From assembly GCF_030345095.1 (NCBI RefSeq), contig NZ_CP128360.1, positions 4,650,001 to 4,714,000 on the forward strand: a stretch of 64,000 nucleotides of DNA. The letters run 5' to 3'. The notes under the pieces are model-generated. The model ran no database searches. It had not been told where the DNA came from and saw only the letters and a program-made list of their open reading frames with translations. This document shows positions 41,333-50,567 of this stretch, piece by piece (within the stretch, counting starts at the first letter, position 1; each line of letters opens with the position of its first letter). The position numbers were made by a program, and so were the translations under genes. This stretch comes from Solwaraspora sp. WMMA2056 (GTDB taxonomy: Bacteria; Actinomycetota; Actinomycetes; Mycobacteriales; Micromonosporaceae).

Positions 41333-42361
41333 CTAGCCGGTACCGACCGGGGCCGCAGCCGACGTCTCCTGGCCCGGCACCGGGTCGGCCGCCGGCGCCG
41401 GGGCCGAGTACGCCGCCAGCGCCTGCGCCGCCGCCGCATGCACCTGGGCGACCAGCTCGGCCGGCGCGGTGACCGTCACTTCCGCGCCGAGGGAGAGCAC
41501 GAACCGCCGGGCCCAGGCCAGGTCGGTCACCCGCAGGGTGACCAGCCAGTCGCCGGTGGGCTCGACCTCCACCCGGTCACACGGGTAGTACTCGGTGATC
41601 CAGCGCCCGCCGCGACCCACCCGCAGGGTGACCACCGGCAGGTCCGCCGTGGGCTGGAACGCGGTCTCGCGCGGCTCGCCCCGGCCGGCCTGCGGCGGTA
41701 CGGCGGCCGGCTCGTCGAGCTCGACGAGTGCGTCGATGCGGTCGGCGCGGAACAGCCGCACCGCGTCGGCGCGCCGGCACCACGCCTCCAGGTAGCCGCG
41801 CCCACCGATCATCAGCACCCGGATCGGGTCGACGGTGCGTTCGGTGGTCTCGTCGCGGGTCGCCGTGTAGTAGGTGATCCGGACCGCCCGGCCGCTCTGG
41901 GCCGCCGTCCGCAGCCGGTCCAGCCGCTCCGGGTCGCCGACCAGCCGTACCGCCACCGGGGCTCCGGCCAGCTCCCCCGCCGCGTCCTCGATCTTGGCCA
42001 ACGCCCGTTCGACGGCGTCGCGACCGGCCAGGCCCGGCGTCTCGGCCAGCATCCGCAGCGCCACCACCAGCGCCAACGCCTCGTCGGGGGTGAGTCGCAG
42101 CGGCCGGTCGATGCCGGCGTCGTAGGTGATGGTCACCCGGTCACCGTCGAACGCCATGTCGATCAGGTCGCCGGGCCCGTAGCCGGGCAGCCCGCACACC
42201 CAGAGCAGCTCGAGGTCCTCCCGCAACTGCCGGTCCGTGGTGCCCAGGTCCGCCGCCGCCTGGGCGATCTCCACGCCGGGTCGGGCGAGCAGGTACGGCA
42301 CCAGGTTCAGCAGCCGGGCCAGCCGGTCGGCCGACGCCCGGGATCCGGTCGGTTTCGTCAC
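41333..42361 (-). CDS. pafC: WYL-domain regulator PafC
   Basis: Regulator of 342 residues. An N-terminal winged helix-turn-helix (about 10-60: ADRLARLLNLVPYLLARPG, TDRQLREDLELLW) is followed by a WYL domain (about 140-230: RAVRITYYTATRDETTERTVD, GGRGYLEAWCRRADAVRLFR) and a WCX C-terminal extension (about 245-320). The WYL core reads GYLEAW here. PafB and PafC form a heterodimer that activates DNA-damage genes independently of LexA in mycobacteria. GTG 42361 overlaps the pafB stop (GTGA). The Ala/Pro-rich tail of about 25 residues is not conserved. Confidence 0.92.
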   Translation of the reverse strand: MTKPTGSRASADRLARLLNLVPYLLARPGVEIAQAAADLGTTDRQLREDLELLWVCGLPGYGPGDLIDMAFDGDRVTITYDAGIDRPLRLTPDEALALVVALRMLAETPGLAGRDAVERALAKIEDAAGELAGAPVAVRLVGDPERLDRLRTAAQSGRAVRITYYTATRDETTERTVDPIRVLMIGGRGYLEAWCRRADAVRLFRADRIDALVELDEPAAVPPQAGRGEPRETAFQPTADLPVVTLRVGRGGRWITEYYPCDRVEVEPTGDWLVTLRVTDLAWARRFVLSLGAEVTVTAPAELVAQVHAAAAQALAAYSAPAPAADPVPGQETSAAAPVGTG

Positions 42362-43353
42362 CTCGGCACCTCCGCCCCGGCCGGCTCGTGCGCCGCGACG
42401 ATCTCCTTGAGTCGTTGGACCACCAGGTCGCGTACCTCCGGTGGATCGAGGACCCGCACGTCGGCACCGTACCCGGCGAGGTGTCCGGCGAGCGCCTCCG
42501 GTTCGCCGTAGCGCAGGGTGAGCCGGTCGCCGTCGGGCCCGGTGACGCAGGTCTGCGCGGTGCGGCGCAGGCCGGCGGCCCGACCGGGCCGGGCCAGCAC
42601 CGTGGCCACGCCGGTGCGCTCCACCGGGCCGGACCACCGGGCGACGTGGCTGATCAGGTCGATGTCGGTGGGCGGGGTGAAGCTGCCGGGAGCGCCGGTC
42701 GGGCGGACCGGGCCGACCACCCGGGACAACCGGAAGCAGCGGGTCGCCGCGCGGTCCTCGTCGTGGCCGACCACGTACCAGCGGCCCCGCCAGCAGACCA
42801 CGCCCCAGGGCTGCAGCCGGCGGCGGGTCGGGGTGTCACCGCTGGGCACCCGGTAGTCGAAGCCGACCGGCCGGCGGTCGCGGGCCGCCGCCGTCAGGGC
42901 GGCGAACGCCGGATCGACGGTGACCACCGGCTCCACCCCGAGGGTGGCCTGCGGGTCGACGTCGATGCCGGCGGCGCGCAACTTGGCCAGCCCGGACGAC
43001 GCGGCGGCGGCCAGTCCGGCGTGCTGCCACAGCCGGGCGGCGATACCGACAGCGGCCGCCTCCTCCGGGGCCAGCGGAATCTCCGGCAGGGCGTACTCGC
43101 GGCGGGCGATCCGGTAGCCCGGTTCGCTGTCGAAGACGCTGGCGGTGCCGGTCTCCAGCGGTACGCCGAGATCGCGCAGCTCCGCCTTGTCGCGTTCGAA
43201 CTTGCGCTGGAACGCCTCGTGGTCGCGGGAGTCGGTGGGATCGTGTTCATAGCCGGGCACGGTCGCGGCGATCTGCGCGGCGGTCAGGAACCGTCGGGTC
43301 GACAGCAGGCAGATCACCAAATTGACCAGGCGTTCGGTCCGGTTGCGGGACAC
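42358..43353 (-). CDS. pafB: WYL-domain regulator PafB
   Basis: Partner of PafC, 331 residues. The winged helix-turn-helix is at 1-65 (RTERLVNLVICLLSTRRFLT, then FERDKAELRDLGVPLE). The WYL domain lies at about 145-225 (RPVGFDYRVPSGDTPTRRRL, WRGRWYVVGHDEDRAATRCF), with the WCX extension after it. The RWYVVGHD box is the classic WYL core. It would bind single-stranded DNA or another damage signal and activate DNA-damage promoters with PafC. The 81-bp gap to the divergent DUF3866 gene should contain the promoter. Confidence 0.93.
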   Translation of the reverse strand: MSRNRTERLVNLVICLLSTRRFLTAAQIAATVPGYEHDPTDSRDHEAFQRKFERDKAELRDLGVPLETGTASVFDSEPGYRIARREYALPEIPLAPEEAAAVGIAARLWQHAGLAAAASSGLAKLRAAGIDVDPQATLGVEPVVTVDPAFAALTAAARDRRPVGFDYRVPSGDTPTRRRLQPWGVVCWRGRWYVVGHDEDRAATRCFRLSRVVGPVRPTGAPGSFTPPTDIDLISHVARWSGPVERTGVATVLARPGRAAGLRRTAQTCVTGPDGDRLTLRYGEPEALAGHLAGYGADVRVLDPPEVRDLVVQRLKEIVAAHEPAGAEVPR

Positions 43354-43434
43354 GGCACGACGCTAGCAGTGCCGACGCCACGCCGGACGCCCCACCCGGG
43401 GCCGACGGTACGCGCGTTGACTACCGTGCCGGGC

Positions 43435-44571
43435 ATGGTGCGTTGGCGCAGTGGCACGGTGACCGGTATCCGACGACGGTGGCGGGGCGCGGTGGAACTC
43501 GACGTCACCGTCGACGGCACGACCGTACGGGCGTTGGCCTACCCGGAACTGGTCGGCGTGCCGGAGCCCGGCGACGCGGTACTGCTCAACGTCGGCGCGC
43601 TGGCGATGGGCCTGGGCACCGGCGGTTACGCCCTGGTGGTGGCGGTGCCGCAGCGGCTGCCGGCCGACCCGCCCGGCGGCGACGACCGCTCCGGCGGGCA
43701 CCTGGTCAAGGCACGCTACACCCCACTGCAGGCGATCGTCTGCGGCGTCGACGAGGAGGCCTCGCCGTACCGGCAGGTGCTGGCCGACGCCGACGACCTG
43801 GCCGGCATGCCGGTCGTCACCGCCGACCTGCACTCGGCTCTGCCGGCGATCGTCGCCGGCGCCCTCGCCGACTCACCGACGCTGCGGATCGCGTACGTGA
43901 TGACCGACGGTGGTGCGCTCCCGGCCGGCTTCTCCCGCACCCTCGACGGGCTGGCCGGCACCCTGGCCGGCACGGTGACCGTCGGCCAGTGCTTCGGCGG
44001 TGACCTGGAGGCCACCACCACGCACAGCGGTCTGCTCGCCGCCCGCCACGTGCTGCACGCCGACATCGCCGTGGTCAGCCAGGGCCCCGGCAATCTCGGC
44101 ACCGGCACCCGGTGGGGGTTCTCCGGCGTCGCGGTGGGTGAAGCGGTCAACGCGGTCGCCACCCTCGGCGGCCGGCCGGTCGGCGCGCTACGGATCTCCG
44201 ACGCGGACCCCCGGGCACGTCACCACGGCGTGTCGCATCACAGCGTCACCGCGTACGGGCGGGTCGCGCTCGCCCCGGCGGACCTGGTGGTGCCGGCGGA
44301 GCTGCCGACGACGATCGCCGCCGAGGTGGCGGCGGCGCTGGCGCCGCTGACCGCGCCGACCGGTCGGCACCGGACGGTCCGGGTGCCGACCGCCGGCCTG
44401 ACCGCCGCGCTGCGGGACAGCCCGGTGCCGTTGCGCACGATGGGCCGGGACCTGGCCGGCGACCACGCCTACTTCCTGGCCTGCGCCGCGGCCGGCCGGC
44501 ACGCCGCCGCCCTGGCGGCGGCGTCAGGCCCGGCCGGCGACGCTGGCACCGAGGGCGACGGCGTCAGCTGA
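43435..44571 (+). CDS. DUF3866 family protein
   Basis: Conserved actinobacterial protein of 378 residues, from ATG 43435. Blocks YTPLQAIVCGVDEE (about 99-112), MPVVTADLHSALPAIVAGAL, YVMTDGGALPAGFSR, GDLEATTTHSGLLAARHVL, QGPGNLGTGTRWGFSGVAVGE and RHHGVSHHSVTAYGR define the family. They are rich in His, Ser and Gly, suggesting an enzyme. No activity is established. It lies next to paf genes in this lineage. Its 3' end overlaps the convergent membrane-protein gene by eight bases. Confidence 0.85.
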   Translation: MVRWRSGTVTGIRRRWRGAVELDVTVDGTTVRALAYPELVGVPEPGDAVLLNVGALAMGLGTGGYALVVAVPQRLPADPPGGDDRSGGHLVKARYTPLQAIVCGVDEEASPYRQVLADADDLAGMPVVTADLHSALPAIVAGALADSPTLRIAYVMTDGGALPAGFSRTLDGLAGTLAGTVTVGQCFGGDLEATTTHSGLLAARHVLHADIAVVSQGPGNLGTGTRWGFSGVAVGEAVNAVATLGGRPVGALRISDADPRARHHGVSHHSVTAYGRVALAPADLVVPAELPTTIAAEVAAALAPLTAPTGRHRTVRVPTAGLTAALRDSPVPLRTMGRDLAGDHAYFLACAAAGRHAAALAAASGPAGDAGTEGDGVS

Positions 44572-44839
44572 CGATGATCAGGGTGGCCCAGGCCACCAGG
44601 ATCAGCCCGAGCGCGGCGGCGAGCACCCAGGTCGGCACGGTGTACTCGCCACGGCGGTTACGGGCGATCTCCTCGACGACCTTCCGGCGTCGGCGCTCCA
44701 GCCAGGACTCGGTGGCCGGGAACGGGCTCCACGGCGGTGTGGCCGCCGGTGGCGGCGACGCGCCGGGGCCCGCCGGATCGGACGGCCCAGCGGGCGTCGA
44801 CGGATCCGGCGGGGAACCGGGTCGGGTGGAGTCAGCCAT
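44564..44839 (-). CDS. small tail-anchored membrane protein
   Basis: Protein of 91 residues. The first 45 are Pro/Ala/Gly/Ser-rich and probably disordered. A basic amphipathic stretch (LERRRRKVVEEIARNRRGEY) leads to one C-terminal membrane helix (about 69-90, VLAAALGLILVAWATLIIVS). It starts 18 bases after the pafA stop on the same strand, so it is co-transcribed with the Pup ligase. No characterised family is recognised; a membrane link to pupylation would be speculation. Confidence 0.75.
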   Translation of the reverse strand: MADSTRPGSPPDPSTPAGPSDPAGPGASPPPAATPPWSPFPATESWLERRRRKVVEEIARNRRGEYTVPTWVLAAALGLILVAWATLIIVS

Positions 44840-44857
44840 GACCGGACGAGCCTACCG

Positions 44858-46216
44858 TCACATGCTCGCGATCAACCGTTCCACCCGCTCGTCGTAGGCA
44901 CGGAACGGGTCCTTGCACAGCACCGTCCGCTGTGCCTGGTCGTTCAGCTTCAGGTGCACCCAGTCGACGGTGAAGTCGCGACGCTTCTCCTGGGCGTGGC
45001 GGATGAACTCCCCGCGCAACCGGGCCCGGGTGGTCTGCGGCGGTGTCTCCTTGGCCTCGAAGATCTCCAGGTTGGTGGCCACCCGGTCGACCTGGCCGCG
45101 CCGTTCCAGCAACGCGTACAGGCCCCGGCCACGCCGCAGGTCGTGGTAGGCGAGATCCATCTGGGCGATCCGGGGATGCGACAGCGGCAGGTCGTGCTTG
45201 CGCTGGTAACGCTCGATCAGCTTCAGCTTCGTGACCCAGTCGATCTCCCTCGCCACCGGGTCGAGGTCCCCGGTCTCCACGGCCCGCAGCACCCGGCCCC
45301 ACAGTTCGACCACCCGCTTGGCGGTCTGGTCGCCGCCGCGACGCTCGACGAACTCCGTTGCCCGGGCCAGGTACTCCTGCTGGATCTCCAGGGCGCTGAC
45401 CTCCTTGTTGGAGGCGAGACGGATCTTGCGGCGGCCGGTGATGTCGTGGGAGACCTCGCGGATCGCCCGGATCGGGTTCTCCAGCGACAGGTCCCGCATC
45501 ACCACGCCCGCCTCGATCATCCGCAGCACGATGTCCGCGCTGCCGACCTTGAGCAGGGTGGTGACCTCGTTCATGTTGGAGTCACCGACGATGACGTGCA
45601 GCCGGCGGTAACGTTCGGCGTCGGCGTGCGGCTCGTCACGGGTGTTGATGATCGGCCGGGAACGGGTCGTCGCCGACGAGACCCCTTCCCAGATGTGCTC
45701 GGCCCGCTGCGACAGGCAGTACACCGCACCCCGGGGCGTCTGCAGCACCTTGCCGGCACCGCAGATCAACTGCCGGGTGACCAGGAACGGGATCAGCACG
45801 TCGGCCAGCCGGCCGAACTCGCCGTGCCGGGAGACCAGGTAGTTCTCGTGGCAGCCGTAGGAGTTGCCGGCCGAGTCGGTGTTGTTCTTGAACAGGTAGA
45901 TCTCGCCGGCGATGCCCTCGTCGTGCAGCCGCTTCTCGGCGTCGACCAGCAGGCCTTCCAGGATCCGCTCGCCGGCGCGGTCGTGCGCGACCAGATCGGT
46001 CACCGAGTCGCACTCCGGGGTCGCGTACTCCGGATGCGAACCGACGTCGAGGTAGAGCCGGGCGCCGTTACGGAGGAAGACGTTGCTGGACCGCCCCCAG
46101 GAGACCACCCGGCGGAACAGGTAACGCGCCACCTCGTCCGGCGACAGCCGTCGCTGGCCGCGGTAGGTGCAGGTGACACCGTACTCGGTTTCGAGCCCGA
46201 AGATTCGCCGTTCCAT
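44858..46216 (-). CDS. pafA: Pup-protein ligase PafA
   Basis: ATP-dependent ligase of 452 residues that joins the C-terminal Glu of Pup to lysines of target proteins. [16 protein letters not shown] carries the first catalytic Glu/Asp region (EIEYG-like). [38 protein letters not shown] and [20 protein letters not shown] are glutamine-synthetase-fold nucleotide and metal blocks shared with Dop. It lacks the flexible loop that Dop has near residue 40-75. The C-terminal domain (about 380-452) ends VERLIASM. It is full length. Confidence 0.96.
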   Translation of the reverse strand: MERRIFGLETEYGVTCTYRGQRRLSPDEVARYLFRRVVSWGRSSNVFLRNGARLYLDVGSHPEYATPECDSVTDLVAHDRAGERILEGLLVDAEKRLHDEGIAGEIYLFKNNTDSAGNSYGCHENYLVSRHGEFGRLADVLIPFLVTRQLICGAGKVLQTPRGAVYCLSQRAEHIWEGVSSATTRSRPIINTRDEPHADAERYRRLHVIVGDSNMNEVTTLLKVGSADIVLRMIEAGVVMRDLSLENPIRAIREVSHDITGRRKIRLASNKEVSALEIQQEYLARATEFVERRGGDQTAKRVVELWGRVLRAVETGDLDPVAREIDWVTKLKLIERYQRKHDLPLSHPRIAQMDLAYHDLRRGRGLYALLERRGQVDRVATNLEIFEAKETPPQTTRARLRGEFIRHAQEKRRDFTVDWVHLKLNDQAQRTVLCKDPFRAYDERVERLIASM

Positions 46217-46329
46217 GAGCAGACACTAGCCGCCCGGGACGGTCCATGGTCAGTCTCGGATGACCTGTCGGGCGATGTTCGCGGGCCCGCGGCCGCAGAT
46301 GCCGCCCGAGAGGTCCGATCTGCGTAGAG

Positions 46330-46953
46330 TCACTGCGGCGATGCGTACGGTGAATCTTCGGTGTTCAAGCGGGTGACGAACTCCTGACACCGCGCGTAGT
46401 CCGGCAGCAGTCCGTCGGCGCGGGCCTGCGCCAGGGTCGGCGCCGCCGCGTCCCTGGCGGACAGCTGCGGCGACCCGGTCGGCCAGTCGATGGCCAGGTC
46501 CGGGTCGAGCGGGTGCACCGCGTGCTCGGCCTGCGGGTTGTACGTCGTCGAGCAGAGGTAATTCAGGGTGGCGTCGTCGGTCATGGCGCAGAACCCGTGC
46601 CCGAGCCCCTCGCTGAGGTACACCGCCCGGCGGTCCACGTCGTCGAGCCGTACCGCCGTCCACCGGCCGAAAGTCGGCGATCCGACCCGCAGGTCCACGA
46701 TGACGTCGACCACCGCACCCCGCACGCAGGTCACGTACTTGGCCTGGCCGGGCGGCACGTCGGCGAAGTGGATGCCACGCACCACGTCGCGTGCGGACAC
46801 CGACAGATTGCCCTGGGCGAGCCGCAGCGGATGGCCGACCGCCTCGGCCAGGTGTTCGAAGCGGTACCACTCCATGAACAGTCCACGCGGGTCGCCGTGC
46901 TGCGCGGTGGTGACCTCCCACGCGCCCGGGACCTCCAGTTCGCGGAGCTTCAT
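46330..46953 (-). CDS. rmlC: dTDP-4-dehydrorhamnose 3,5-epimerase
   Basis: Cupin enzyme of 207 residues, third step of dTDP-L-rhamnose synthesis. [20 protein letters not shown] holds the catalytic His (about 63), [20 protein letters not shown] the conserved Lys and Asp strands, and [13 protein letters not shown] the second His. YLCSTTYNP has the conserved Tyr near 137. ATG 46953 overlaps the rmlA stop by four bases. In this genome rmlC and rmlA are transcribed leftwards and rmlB and rmlD rightwards from about 47.9 kb. Confidence 0.95.
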   Translation of the reverse strand: MKLRELEVPGAWEVTTAQHGDPRGLFMEWYRFEHLAEAVGHPLRLAQGNLSVSARDVVRGIHFADVPPGQAKYVTCVRGAVVDVIVDLRVGSPTFGRWTAVRLDDVDRRAVYLSEGLGHGFCAMTDDATLNYLCSTTYNPQAEHAVHPLDPDLAIDWPTGSPQLSARDAAAPTLAQARADGLLPDYARCQEFVTRLNTEDSPYASPQ

Positions 46954-47861
46954 CGGTCCTCCTCGCCGGTATCGGCCCCGGTGAGCCGACGGTCGTACCG
47001 CTCATCGAGCAGGCTCAGCAGGTAGTCGCCGTACCCGCTCTTGGTCAGCGGCTCGGCCAGCGTCCGTAGCTGGCCGTCATCGATCAACCCGGCCCGCCAG
47101 GCGACCTCCTCGACGCAGCCGATCTTCATGCCCTGGCGCTCCTCGATGACCCGGACGAACTCCGCCGCCTGCATCATCGAGGCGAAGGTGCCGGTGTCCA
47201 ACCAGGCGGTGCCCCGGTCCAGGACGGTGACCGAGAGCTGCCCGGCCCGGCGGTAGGCCTCGTTGACGGCGGTGATCTCCAACTCGCCCCGGGCGCTCGG
47301 GGCCAACCCCGCGGCGATCTCCACGACCCGGTTGTCGTAGAAGTACAGCCCCGGTACCGCGTACCGCGACCGGGGCCGCTGCGGTTTCTCCTCGATCGAC
47401 AGCACCCGGCCGGCGGCGTCGAAGTCGACCACCCCGTACGCCTGCGGATTCGCCACCGGGTAGGCGAAGATCAGCCCACCGACGAGGCCGCCGTGGTCGG
47501 ACAGCTGCCGCCCCAGGCCGACACCGTGGAAGATGTTGTCGCCGAGAATCAACGCCACCGCCTCGTCAGCGATGAAGTCCGCACCCAGGACGAACGCCTG
47601 CGCGATGCCTTCGGGCCGGGGCTGGGACCGGTAGGCCAACCGTAGCCCGAACTGTGACCCGTCACCGAGCAACCGCTGAAACTGCGGCTGGTCGTCCGGG
47701 GTGGTGACGACCAGAATCTCCTTGACGCCGGACGTGATCAAGGTGGAGAGGGGATAGTAGATCATTGGCTTGTCGAAGACCGGCATGAGCTGCTTCGACA
47801 CCGCACGGGTAATAGGCCACAACCGCGATCCGGTGCCACCGGCGAGTAGGATTCCACGCAC
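46950..47861 (-). CDS. rmlA: glucose-1-phosphate thymidylyltransferase
   Basis: First enzyme of dTDP-rhamnose synthesis, 303 residues from GTG 47861. [17 protein letters not shown] (about 2-18) is the nucleotide loop, followed by [28 protein letters not shown] holds the metal-binding Asp and [17 protein letters not shown] the sugar-binding Glu/Lys. [14 protein letters not shown] is the second metal site. The frame is open further upstream, but that part is antisense to the divergent methyltransferase. The start is 64 bases from the divergent GTG at 47926. Confidence 0.95.
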   Translation of the reverse strand: MRGILLAGGTGSRLWPITRAVSKQLMPVFDKPMIYYPLSTLITSGVKEILVVTTPDDQPQFQRLLGDGSQFGLRLAYRSQPRPEGIAQAFVLGADFIADEAVALILGDNIFHGVGLGRQLSDHGGLVGGLIFAYPVANPQAYGVVDFDAAGRVLSIEEKPQRPRSRYAVPGLYFYDNRVVEIAAGLAPSARGELEITAVNEAYRRAGQLSVTVLDRGTAWLDTGTFASMMQAAEFVRVIEERQGMKIGCVEEVAWRAGLIDDGQLRTLAEPLTKSGYGDYLLSLLDERYDRRLTGADTGEEDR

Positions 47862-47925
47862 GGCCGGGAGCCTACCGGGCGGGCGTCTACGGGCGGGCGT
47901 CGACGGGTCATGATCGGGGGCACCA

Positions 47926-48594
47926 GTGGGGATCGGCACCTTCGTCCGACACCGGCTGGGCCGGTTGGAGATACCGGCCGCCGAACTGTACCGCCGCTTC
48001 TTCATCGACCTCGACCACCTGGGCGGCCGCGTCGCGGCGCTGCACCCGGCGAAACGGATCCTGGAGGTCGGTTGCGGCGACGGGGCGCTGGCCCAGCGGC
48101 TCACCACGGTCTTCCCCACCGCCGAATACCTCGGCATCGACCCGGCGGCGACCGCCGGTCGGCTCTACCGCGGCGATCCCGCCCGCGCCGAGTTCCGCCG
48201 CCAGGACATCGCCATGCTGGCGGCCGGGCAGCCCGACCCGTTCGACCTGGTCGTCATCGTCGACGTGCTGCACCACATCCCGGCCACCGCCCGCCCAGCG
48301 GTGCTGCGGCACGCCGCCGCGCTGACCGCCGCCGGCGGACTCCTGCTGGTCAAGGAGTGGGCCCGGGACCGGCCGGTCGCGGGCCGGCTGGCCTACTGGG
48401 CCGACCGCTACGTCACCGGCGACCGCGACGTCGAGTTCATGACCGAGGCGCAGCTGGCAACGCTGCTGGGCGGGACTTTGCCGGAATTCACCCGGACCAC
48501 CCTGGCGCCGATTCCGCCGTGGCGGGAGAACGTTCTGGTCGCGTTGGAGCGGACTACCGACAGTGCGGGCCCGGGTCGCGGTGCGGTCGCGTAG
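47926..48594 (+). CDS. class I SAM-dependent methyltransferase
   Basis: Methyltransferase of 222 residues from GTG 47926. [16 protein letters not shown] (about 44-59) is the SAM loop, followed by [28 protein letters not shown] and [18 protein letters not shown]. The N-terminal helix ([14 protein letters not shown]) is typical of UbiE/COQ5-like enzymes. Its position directly before rmlB (12-bp gap) suggests a role in modifying a rhamnose-containing glycan or lipid, but the acceptor is not identifiable. Confidence 0.86.
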   Translation: MGIGTFVRHRLGRLEIPAAELYRRFFIDLDHLGGRVAALHPAKRILEVGCGDGALAQRLTTVFPTAEYLGIDPAATAGRLYRGDPARAEFRRQDIAMLAAGQPDPFDLVVIVDVLHHIPATARPAVLRHAAALTAAGGLLLVKEWARDRPVAGRLAYWADRYVTGDRDVEFMTEAQLATLLGGTLPEFTRTTLAPIPPWRENVLVALERTTDSAGPGRGAVA

Positions 48595-48606
48595 ACTTCG
48601 TGACCC

Positions 48607-49593
48607 GTGAGGATCCTCGTCACCGGCGGTGCCGGCTTCATCGGTTCCGAATTCGTCCGTATGCTGCTCACCGACCCGGAAACGGCGGGGGTGGCCCCCA
48701 GCGGCGTCACAGTGCTGGACAAGTTGACCTACTCCGGCAATCTCGCCAACCTCGACCCGGTCCGTGACGACCCGCGGCTGCGGTTCGTCCAGGCCGACAT
48801 CTGCGACGCCGCCGCAGTCGACCGGGCCCTGCCAGACCATGACATGGTGGTGCACTTCGCGGCGGAGTCGCACGTCGACCGCTCGATCTCCGGGGCGGCC
48901 GAGTTCGTCACCACCAACGTGCTCGGCACCCAGACACTGCTCGACGCGGCGATGCGTCACGGTGTCGGCCGGTTCGTCCACGTCTCCACCGACGAGGTGT
49001 ACGGGTCGATCGAGGACGGGTCGTGGACGGAGGACTGGCCGCTGTCGCCGAACTCGCCGTACTCGGCCTCCAAGGCCGGCTCCGACCTGCTGGCCCTGGC
49101 CTACCACCGCACCCACGGGATGGACGTGGTGGTGACCCGCTGTTCCAACAACTACGGGCCCTACCAGTTCCCGGAGAAGGTCATCCCGCTGTTCGTCACC
49201 AACCTGCTCGACGGTGGCACGGTGCCGCTGTACGGCGACGGCGGCAACATCCGGGACTGGCTGCACGTCCGCGACCACTGTGTGGGCATCGCACTGGTGG
49301 CGGCGGGCGGGCGGGCCGGCGAGGTCTACCACATCGGCGGTGGCACCGAGTTGACCAACAAGGAGCTGACCGGACGGCTGCTCGACGCCTGCGGGGTCGG
49401 CTGGGACCGAGTGGTTCCGGTCACCGACCGCAAGGGCCACGACCGTCGCTACTCGCTCGACATCGGCAAGATCTCCCGCGAACTCGGCTACACGCCGAGC
49501 GTCACCCTCGACGAAGGGCTGGCCGACACGGTCCGCTGGTACCGGGAGAACCGTGCCTGGTGGGAGCCGCTCAAGAAGCCCGTGGCGAAGTGA
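48607..49593 (+). CDS. rmlB: dTDP-glucose 4,6-dehydratase
   Basis: Second enzyme of dTDP-rhamnose synthesis, an extended SDR of 328 residues from GTG 48607. VTGGAGFIGSEFVR (about 5-18) is the NAD loop. VHVSTDEVYGS carries the Thr/Asp/Glu triad and YSASKAGSD the Tyr/Lys pair (about 155-163). RCSNNYGPYQFPEKVIPLF and GDGGNIRDWLHVRDHC are substrate-binding blocks. The GTG of rmlD overlaps its stop by four bases, so the two are coupled. Confidence 0.96.
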   Translation: MRILVTGGAGFIGSEFVRMLLTDPETAGVAPSGVTVLDKLTYSGNLANLDPVRDDPRLRFVQADICDAAAVDRALPDHDMVVHFAAESHVDRSISGAAEFVTTNVLGTQTLLDAAMRHGVGRFVHVSTDEVYGSIEDGSWTEDWPLSPNSPYSASKAGSDLLALAYHRTHGMDVVVTRCSNNYGPYQFPEKVIPLFVTNLLDGGTVPLYGDGGNIRDWLHVRDHCVGIALVAAGGRAGEVYHIGGGTELTNKELTGRLLDACGVGWDRVVPVTDRKGHDRRYSLDIGKISRELGYTPSVTLDEGLADTVRWYRENRAWWEPLKKPVAK

Positions 49594-50474
49594 GCGCGCC
49601 GGACCGATGGCTGGTCACCGGGGCTGGCGGGATGCTCGGCCTCGACCTGCTCGCCGTCCTCGCCGACCAGCCCGACCCGGTGGCGGTGACCGCCTGCACC
49701 CGCGCCGAACTGGACATCACCGACCCGGCCGCCGTCGCGGCGGCCGTCGACGGACACCGGGTGGTCATCAACGCCGCCGCCTGGACCGATGTGGACGGCG
49801 CGGAGACCGCCGAGCCGGCGGCCACCGCCGTCAACGGCACCGGGGTCGCCCATCTGGCGCAGGCCTGCGCCGAGCGGGGCACCGTCCTGGTCCACGTCTC
49901 GACCGACTACGTGTTCGCCGGTGACGGGCGGTCGCCGTACCCGGAGGACGCCCCGACCACGCCGGTCAACGCGTACGGACGCAGCAAGCTCGTCGGCGAG
50001 CAGGCGGTCACCCGGCTCCTGCCGGATACCGGCTACGTCGTACGCACCGCCTGGCTCTACGGTGCCCACGGCCCGAACTTCGTCGCCACGATGCTGCGGC
50101 TGGCCGGCCAGCGCGACCACCTCGACGTGGTCGACGACCAGCACGGCCAGCCGACCTGGTCGTACGCGCTCGCCGAACGGCTGGTCGCGCTGGCCCGGGT
50201 GGCGCGGGCCGGAGCCGCGCCAGCCGGGATCTACCACGGTACGGCCAGCGGCCAGACCACCTGGTGCGGCCTGGCCCGGGAAGCGTTCGCGCTGCGTGGA
50301 CTCGACCCGGACCGGATCCGCCCCACCGACAGCGGTCAGTTCCGTCGACCCGCCGCCCGACCGGCGTACTCGGTCCTCGGACATCAGCGTTGGGCGCTCG
50401 CCGGACTCCCCGCCATGGCAGACTGGCGGAGCATGCTCTCCGCTGCGCTGCGTGACCCCCGGTTCGTCGGCTGA
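49590..50474 (+). CDS. rmlD: dTDP-4-dehydrorhamnose reductase
   Basis: Final enzyme of dTDP-L-rhamnose synthesis, 294 residues. WLVTGAGGMLGLDLLAVL (about 7-24) is the NAD(P) loop. INAAAWTDVDGAE, VHVSTDYVFAGDG and NAYGRSKLVGEQ hold the catalytic Thr, Tyr and Lys. RTAWLYGAHGPNFV and the C-terminal RRPARPAYSVL-like segment (RRPAARPAYSVLGHQRW) are conserved. GTG 49590 overlaps the rmlB stop (GTGA). Confidence 0.95.
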   Translation: MSAPDRWLVTGAGGMLGLDLLAVLADQPDPVAVTACTRAELDITDPAAVAAAVDGHRVVINAAAWTDVDGAETAEPAATAVNGTGVAHLAQACAERGTVLVHVSTDYVFAGDGRSPYPEDAPTTPVNAYGRSKLVGEQAVTRLLPDTGYVVRTAWLYGAHGPNFVATMLRLAGQRDHLDVVDDQHGQPTWSYALAERLVALARVARAGAAPAGIYHGTASGQTTWCGLAREAFALRGLDPDRIRPTDSGQFRRPAARPAYSVLGHQRWALAGLPAMADWRSMLSAALRDPRFVG

Positions 50475-50567
50475 CGGCCAGGCTGTCGGCTGATTCGCCC
50501 GGCCCGGCCCGCCGCCGCGGGTCGTGTTCCCCGCCCCGCGATCCCCACCCCCAGGAGAGACATCGAC